DNA of 64,000 nt from Roseicyclus mahoneyensis (GTDB taxonomy: Bacteria > Pseudomonadota > Alphaproteobacteria > Rhodobacterales > Rhodobacteraceae). The notes beneath the pieces are model-generated. The model made no database searches and was not told the origin of the DNA. It worked only from the letters and a program-made list of their open reading frames with translations. The DNA is taken from assembly GCF_003148775.1 (NCBI RefSeq), contig NZ_QGGW01000007.1:124001-188000 (forward strand), read 5' to 3'. The first letter of the stretch is position 1. Every line of letters starts with the position of its first letter. Both the position numbers and the translations under genes were made by a program. Positions 59,582-64,000 of the stretch are shown here, piece after piece.

Positions 59582-60352
59582 TCAGCCCTTGCGCCGCAGG
59601 TAGCCATCGGGCGCGACGGAGACCAGCAGTTTGGCATCCATGCTGCGGTCGATCTCGAAATCGGGGTTCCCGGGCAGCCAGTGATGCACGGCCGTCTTGG
59701 GATTGTCGCCCGGCCCCCAAGGGCGATCACCCGCCATCTCTGCCGGCAGATCCTCGACCACGGTGTCGAAAACGATGCAATAGCAACCCGGGGTGACAAG
59801 CTCGGCATAGGCCTCAAGCTCGGCCAGAACGTGATCATGGGTATGATTGCTGTCGAGGCAGACCATCACCCGCCCGGCGCCTTCGGCGCGCGCGCGGACC
59901 TGCGCCACGATGTCGGGCGCTATGGCGGAGCCTTCGATCATCTCGATGCGGCTTGCCATGGGATGTGCCTCGATCGCGGCGCGGTTATGGGGCCGGATGT
60001 CGATGTCGATGCCCAGAACCTTGCGGCGCGGCTGGCGCGGGTCGATCACCCCGCCTGCCTCGGCGGCATCGCAGTAGTCCAGCATCGCCAGAAGCGAGGC
60101 CGACAAGATCAGCGATCCACCATGGGCGATGCCCGTTTCGATGATCAGGTCGGGGCGCGTGGCCCAGACGATTTCCTGCAACGCGACCATGTCTTGCGGA
60201 TACTGGATGATCGGCCGTCCAGCCCAAAAGAAGTTGTAGGAATACTGCGCCGGGATCGTCGCCTCGGCAAAGGCCTGACCGGCCGCGCGCAGGCCCTTGT
60301 CGGTCTGGGCCGCGGCAAGGCGGTCGGCCACCTCTTTTTCGAAAGGTGTCAT
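59582..60352 (-). CDS. CmcI-like cephalosporin hydroxylase family protein (sugar O-methyltransferase-like)
   Basis: A 256-residue protein of the CmcI / rhamnosyl O-methyltransferase family (class I SAM fold). FWAGRPIIQYPQDM, the SAM motif LIIETGIAHGGSLIL, LGIDIDIRPHNRAAIE and the metal-ligand region VCLDSNHTHDHVLAELEAYAELV are typical. In polysaccharide clusters such genes usually O-methylate a sugar. Its start overlaps the stop of the preceding methyltransferase gene (ATGA). Confidence 0.85.
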   Translation of the reverse strand: MTPFEKEVADRLAAAQTDKGLRAAGQAFAEATIPAQYSYNFFWAGRPIIQYPQDMVALQEIVWATRPDLIIETGIAHGGSLILSASLLAMLDYCDAAEAGGVIDPRQPRRKVLGIDIDIRPHNRAAIEAHPMASRIEMIEGSAIAPDIVAQVRARAEGAGRVMVCLDSNHTHDHVLAELEAYAELVTPGCYCIVFDTVVEDLPAEMAGDRPWGPGDNPKTAVHHWLPGNPDFEIDRSMDAKLLVSVAPDGYLRRKG

Positions 60353-61407
60353 GCGCTCACTCCCACATAGGTAAAGGCGTTGCCCGTCATCTGGCGGATC
60401 TCGTCGAGATAATTGGGGTTCATCACAAGGATCGTCGCCCCGGGTTCGATACCGCGCAGCCCCTCGTCGGGGGACAGCACGCGCAGGCCCGTCGCGGGCA
60501 GGTAGCGCCCCTGTTTGGCCGGGTTGATGTCGATCACCCTGCCCACGGGACGGCCCGCGCGTTCCCGCAAAAGCGAAAAGATCACGCCTTTGGAGGCGCC
60601 GCCCCAGACGATATCGTCAGGGCCACCCGTCTCGGTCTGGGCCTTCAGGCGTGCGGTGATGTCGTCGGGGAAGCGGACCGTGTCGCCGGCGTCGCGGCGT
60701 GGTGTGCGCAGGGTCGACAGATCGGCGACCACCCGAAGGTATTGCCCACCAAAGGCCCGGTCGGCATGCACCACACGCGCGAAGATCCGGTTGAAGTCCG
60801 TCAGCCGGAAGTAGTTCACATGCTCGAAGAAGATGTCGAACCAGGATTTGTGGGTGCAGATCCAGTCGAGGCAGGGCACCTCGATATAGATGAGGCCGCG
60901 TCCACCGTTCGCCTCGGCCAATTTGCGCAGGAACGCAACAGGGTCGGGGATGTGTTCCAGCACATGTCGCAAGATCAGCCCCTCGCCGCGCAGCCCGAGG
61001 CCGGGACTGAAATAGGCGCGCTTCACCAGCGGGCTGTCGCCCTCGTAGGTAGGATCGAAGCCGGTCACCTTTGCGCCCCGGTCCGATAGCAGTTCCAGAA
61101 AGGTGCCCTTGCCGCAGCCAACCTCGATCAGCCCGGTGCGTCCCATCTTGTCTTCGACCAGATCGGCCACGGCGTCCATATGTGCCCTGAACTGCGGCGA
61201 GCCGGCCTGTTCGTTTTGGTAGGCGGCGTCGTAATCGACAAACTCCGGGTTGAAGGCCGCGTTGTGCACCAGCCCCGTTTCCAGATCCTCGACCAACCGC
61301 ATGTCGCCCTTGGGGCAATCGCGCCCCTCGGCTGCGCTGTCATACATCCGGTTCTGGAAAACGGGCAGCGCGTCCTGTGCATACAACAGACGGGTCTGAG
61401 GTGTCAT
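60349..61407 (-). CDS. Class I SAM-dependent methyltransferase
   Basis: A 352-residue methyltransferase with motif I LIEVGCGKGTFLELLSDRG, FDPTYEGDSPLVKRAYF, ILRHVLEHIPDPVAFLRKLAE (the DxxEH-type motif) and a C-terminal Rossmann-like domain (DDIVWGGASKGVIFSLL, GRVIDINPAKQGRYLPATG). This two-domain layout is that of the sugar C-methyltransferases, but it lacks their N-terminal zinc cysteines. It overlaps both the relic upstream (ATGA) and the CmcI-like gene downstream. Probable substrate: a nucleotide sugar or glycan. Confidence 0.85.
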   Translation of the reverse strand: MTPQTRLLYAQDALPVFQNRMYDSAAEGRDCPKGDMRLVEDLETGLVHNAAFNPEFVDYDAAYQNEQAGSPQFRAHMDAVADLVEDKMGRTGLIEVGCGKGTFLELLSDRGAKVTGFDPTYEGDSPLVKRAYFSPGLGLRGEGLILRHVLEHIPDPVAFLRKLAEANGGRGLIYIEVPCLDWICTHKSWFDIFFEHVNYFRLTDFNRIFARVVHADRAFGGQYLRVVADLSTLRTPRRDAGDTVRFPDDITARLKAQTETGGPDDIVWGGASKGVIFSLLRERAGRPVGRVIDINPAKQGRYLPATGLRVLSPDEGLRGIEPGATILVMNPNYLDEIRQMTGNAFTYVGVSA

Positions 61408-61841
61408 GTTCTCTCCTCATCGGCGGGCAGGCAGGCGGGTATGCCCAGCTCGTGACCGGTCGCCACCAAAGTGTCGCCCCGCACCCCGAACCGCCACATG
61501 TCGCGCCGCGCGTATCCCTGCGCGATCCGTTTCGCAAGCTGGCGCGTGGCGATCAAGACGCCCGTGCGGACATTCGCCACGCCTTGGTCCGGCCTGATCA
61601 TGCCCGTCCGGCAGTCACTGCTGCGGGGCGAGGTCAGACAGGCGCCGGGGCGCGCGCGCCATGTGCCATGGATCACCTTGGCGATACCGGTGCAGGCCGC
61701 CTGCCGCCTGCCCATGCCTTCGGTCAGCGCATCGGGCCTATGCCGAGCCAGGCATATCGCCCGACCATGACGGGCGGGATCGGCCAGAACCGGCCTCACG
61801 ACGAAACCTGTCACCGCGGTCGGAAAGACCCGGTCCGTCAT
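61404..61841 (-). pseudogene. Relic of a nucleotide-sugar SDR (epimerase/reductase)
   Basis: The frame keeps ATGA overlaps with both neighbours, as an intact operon gene would, but encodes only 145 residues. Its N-terminus MTDRVFPTAVTGFVVRPVLAD is a damaged MTxxVFxTGATGFVGRxVLA Rossmann motif. CLARHRPDAL and VIHGTWRARPGACLTSP match the next SDR segments (compare HCAWEVEHGAFWTAP in the gene at 17044-17928). The catalytic YxxxK region and most of the C-terminal half are absent, and the glycine motif is broken, so it is read as an internally deleted pseudogene. A short unrelated protein is the alternative. Confidence 0.62.
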
Positions 61842-63061
61842 CTCACTCGCAACTCCGGCACTGCGGTCACGAAGCGCGTGCCTGAGGCGCGCAGCGGATC
61901 AAGCTGGGCCATCACCTCCTCGGCGATGTTCCAAGGCAAGATCAAGACGTAATCCGGCGCGGCCGCGCTCAACGCGGCGGGCGCAAGGATCGGGATACGC
62001 GAGCCGGGCAGGAACTTGCCCTGCTTGGCCGTTGCCGCATCGCACACGAAGTTGAGCAGGTCGGGTCGCACGCCGGCGAAATTCAAAAGCGTGTTGCCCT
62101 TGGCCGCCGCGCCGTAGCCCGCCACCGTCTTGCCGTCGGCGCGTGCCTTGAGCAAGAACCGCAACAGGTCGTCCTTGATCGTCTCGGCCCTGGTCTGGAA
62201 CCCGCGGTAGAAGTCATCCCCCGCCATGCCGCGGGCGCGTTCCTCGGCCAAAAGCGCGGCCACTGCCCCACGTTCGACATGTGGCGCGCCGTCGAGACAG
62301 CCCCAGACGCGCAGGCTTCCGCCATGTGTCGGGATCTGCTCGACATCGAAAATTCGCAGACCGGCCTTGGCAAGGATGCGCGCGACGCTGAGCAGCGAGA
62401 GATAGGAAAAATGCTCGTGATAGACGGTGTCGAACTGACCGTGTTCCACCAGTTCCATCAGATGCGGAAATTCCAGCGTGACAACGCCTTCGGGCTTCAG
62501 CAGTGCCGCGATCCCCGCCGTGAAATCATTGATGTCGGGGACATGGGCAAAGACATTGTTGCCTGCGATCAGGTCGGCCTGCCGCCCCTCGGCGGCCAGT
62601 CGCGCGCCCACGGCCTCACCGAAGAATTCCTGCAGCACGGGGATGCCGAGCGCCTCGGCCGCCACGGCGGTGCTGTTGGTCGGTTCAATCCCCAGACAGG
62701 GGATGCCCGCTTCGACGAAATTGCGCAGAAGATAACCATCATTGCTCGCCAGTTCGACGACATGCGAGGCGGGCCCAAGCGCCAGCCGGTCGATCACCAT
62801 CGCGGCATAGCGCGCGGCATGGGCGAGCCAGCCCTTGGAGGTCGAGGAAAAATAGGCGTAATCATCGCTGAACAGAGCGTCCGCCGTTGTGAAATCCTCT
62901 GTCTGGACCAGTCGGCAGGTGCCGCAAACGAACAGCCGCAAGGGATAATGCACCTCGGGCGCGCGCAATGCGTCGCGCGTCATGTAGGCGTTGGAGGGTG
63001 GGGCCGCACCCAGATCCAGAAAGACGTCTCTGAGCGGAGCCTGACAATGGCGGCAGTTCAT
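61838..63061 (-). CDS. Nucleotide-sugar C-methyltransferase (TylCIII/NovU-like)
   Basis: A 407-residue sugar C-methyltransferase. The N-terminal zinc-binding cysteines are in MNCRHCQAPL and FVCGTCRLVQ. LGAAPPSNAYMT, the SAM motif VVELASNDGYLLRNF, GIEPTNSTAVAAEALGIP and NNVFAHVPDINDF are signature segments; GGSLRVWG and VAGYGAAAKGNTLLNFAG form the C-terminal domain. It would add a methyl branch, typically at C3 of a 4-keto-6-deoxysugar nucleotide. It overlaps rfbC by four bases. Confidence 0.92.
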   Translation of the reverse strand: MNCRHCQAPLRDVFLDLGAAPPSNAYMTRDALRAPEVHYPLRLFVCGTCRLVQTEDFTTADALFSDDYAYFSSTSKGWLAHAARYAAMVIDRLALGPASHVVELASNDGYLLRNFVEAGIPCLGIEPTNSTAVAAEALGIPVLQEFFGEAVGARLAAEGRQADLIAGNNVFAHVPDINDFTAGIAALLKPEGVVTLEFPHLMELVEHGQFDTVYHEHFSYLSLLSVARILAKAGLRIFDVEQIPTHGGSLRVWGCLDGAPHVERGAVAALLAEERARGMAGDDFYRGFQTRAETIKDDLLRFLLKARADGKTVAGYGAAAKGNTLLNFAGVRPDLLNFVCDAATAKQGKFLPGSRIPILAPAALSAAAPDYVLILPWNIAEEVMAQLDPLRASGTRFVTAVPELRVR

Positions 63062-63606
63062 GTTGCAAGAGGCTCCAGGTCGTGCAGCCGGGGCAGGGCA
63101 GCGTCCCGGGGCGAAAGATTTGCGACGGGCAAGGCCCAGTCGATGCCGAGTTCGGGATCGTCATGGGCGACGCCGCCTTCGTGAGCAGGGCTGTAGGCCG
63201 CCCCATGCAGGTACAACAACTCCGTATCGGGCAACAGTGTCTGGAACCCGTGAGCAAACCCCGGCGGCACATAGACCATGTCGCGGTTTTCTGCGGTCAG
63301 GTCCACAGCTTCCCATTGACCGAATTGCGGCGAGCGGGCGCGAAGGTCGACGATCACGTCCCGGATCGCGCCGCGCAGACACCGCACCACCTTGCTGTCC
63401 GCGGCCGGTGGCCGCTGGAAATGAAGCCCCCGCACCGTCCCCGCCGCGCGGCTGAAGGAGGTGTTGATCTGTGCGATTTCGGGCAGAAGCCCCTGCGCAC
63501 GGAACTCCTCGGTGCAAAAGAACCGTGCAAAGAACCCGCGCGTGTCCTCCCTCGGGTTCAGCGCGATGCGGAACGCGCCATGCAGCTTGAGCGGGTGAAA
63601 GATCAT
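63058..63606 (-). CDS. rfbC: NDP-4-keto-6-deoxysugar 3,5-epimerase (RfbC-like)
   Basis: A 182-residue cupin epimerase of the RmlC/RfbC family. NPREDTRGFFARFFCTEEF, QINTSFSRAAGTVRGLHFQ (with the catalytic His), KVVRCLRGAIRDVIVDLRARSP and MVYVPPGFAHGFQTL are intact. In this cluster it probably acts on CDP-6-deoxy-4-keto-glucose rather than on a dTDP sugar, because the adjacent dehydratase is of the RfbG type. ATGA overlaps on both sides show an operon. Confidence 0.92.
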   Translation of the reverse strand: MIFHPLKLHGAFRIALNPREDTRGFFARFFCTEEFRAQGLLPEIAQINTSFSRAAGTVRGLHFQRPPAADSKVVRCLRGAIRDVIVDLRARSPQFGQWEAVDLTAENRDMVYVPPGFAHGFQTLLPDTELLYLHGAAYSPAHEGGVAHDDPELGIDWALPVANLSPRDAALPRLHDLEPLAT

Positions 63607-64000
63607 CTGTCCGACGCCTCGAAGGCTGTGATCTGGGCATCGGTCAGCGCCACAGGGTCGGCGCCTTCATGAAGGCCGCGATACCATTCGATGCTGCGGG
63701 CCACCGCATCCTCGAGACCCCAGCGCGGGGCCCAGCCCAGCGTGGCGCGGGCCAGTTCGATCGACAGGGCCAGTTGCCCGGCCTCGTGCGGGGCGTCAGG
63801 GTCGGAGGCGTCGTGCCATGTGCCGGGCCAATGCCGAAGCGCGATCTCGACCAGTCGCCGGACGGGCGCCAGATCGGTCAATGCAGGGCCGAAATTGACG
63901 GCGTCAGGCACGGGGGTATCGGCCAGCATGCGTTCGGCCATGGTCATGTAGCCTGCCAGCGGGTCCAGCACATGCTGCCACGGCCGGATCGCGGCCGGGT
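63603..64000 (-). CDS. rfbG: CDP-glucose 4,6-dehydratase, C-terminal part (gene continues beyond window)
   Basis: About 132 C-terminal residues of RfbG. RPWQHVLDPLAGYM at the edge and NFGPALTD, PHEAGQLALSIELARATLGWAPRW and LTDAQITAFEA match the end of CDP-glucose 4,6-dehydratases. The frame is open to the window edge, so the gene is 5'-truncated by the edge and not by mutation. It makes CDP-4-keto-6-deoxyglucose from the product of RfbF. Its own rfbF may lie beyond the edge. Confidence 0.88.
   Translation of the reverse strand, partial: PAAIRPWQHVLDPLAGYMTMAERMLADTPVPDAVNFGPALTDLAPVRRLVEIALRHWPGTWHDASDPDAPHEAGQLALSIELARATLGWAPRWGLEDAVARSIEWYRGLHEGADPVALTDAQITAFEASDR

Noticed and set aside
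1-64000. tRNA, rRNA, CRISPR arrays, insertion sequences and prophage genes
   Set aside because: None was recognised: no regularly spaced long direct repeats, no intact transposase or integrase motifs, and no cloverleaf-like sequence with GTTCRA-type T-loops at intergenic positions that I could see by eye.

Overview
The window is high-GC DNA from an alphaproteobacterium, most likely a Rhodobacteraceae (Roseobacter/Paracoccus-like) bacterium. The best single clue is a complete beta-hydroxyaspartate cycle operon (bhcABCD with divergent bhcR). RTX/Hint-type exoproteins, PhnD-type transport, DUF1178, DGPF/ECF42 genes and tightly overlapping ATGA/GTGA gene junctions fit the same group. No rRNA, tRNA, CRISPR array or intact insertion sequence was seen.

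Layout: 0-2.1 kb holds housekeeping genes (histone-deacetylase-like hydrolase cut by the window edge, glutathione peroxidase, NUDIX, DUF1178). 2.1-6.6 kb is a minus-strand operon of four glycosyltransferases and one methyltransferase-like protein. 6.8-14.1 kb carries two phosphate-starvation operons, each with a good Pho box: phnD-phnC-phnE, and an ATPase / binding protein / fused permease / phosphodiesterase set resembling 2-aminoethylphosphonate import. 14.1-15.6 kb is decayed DNA with a truncated Asp/Asn beta-hydroxylase relic. 15.6-22.3 kb has a GntP permease, a nucleotide-sugar SDR, relics of rfbC, a sugar C-methyltransferase and rfbG, an intact rfbF, and a TPR/OGT-like glycosyltransferase. 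22.5-30.6 kb has a thioredoxin-like/2OG oxygenase fusion, an ECF sigma/anti-sigma pair, an ECF42 sigma with its DGPF partner, a MAPEG protein and a secreted VWA protein. 30.6-32.9 kb is accessory DNA: a broken ccdB beside ccdA, then a clearly AT-richer two-gene unit (DUF488 plus an unknown protein). 33-40.5 kb encodes an RTX-tailed sulfatase, two unknown proteins, a glycosyltransferase-methyltransferase fusion and a Hint-domain protein. 40.5-44.4 kb has two membrane proteins and an acyl-CoA ligase. 44.5-46.9 kb is ureide catabolism (uraH, puuE-uraD fusion, allA), next to bhcDCBA/bhcR at 47.1-52.6 kb. 52.8-64 kb is a surface-glycan region: GDP-fucose synthesis (gmd, fcl), a GT11 fucosyltransferase, four other glycosyltransferases, and a CDP-deoxysugar set (rfbG cut by the edge, rfbC, C-methyltransferase, SDR relic).

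How parts work together: ureidoglycolate lyase releases glyoxylate, which is the substrate of the adjacent beta-hydroxyaspartate cycle, so purine breakdown and glyoxylate assimilation sit side by side. The two CDP-sugar loci (17-20 kb and 61-64 kb) are decayed in complementary ways: the first keeps rfbF and the SDR but has lost rfbG, the methyltransferase and rfbC, while the second keeps those three but carries a broken SDR. Between them they may still supply one complete pathway. No strong case for a wholly new system was found. The best candidates for new biology are this reciprocal decay, the AT-rich DUF488 pair, and phased repeats beside the ccd relic.
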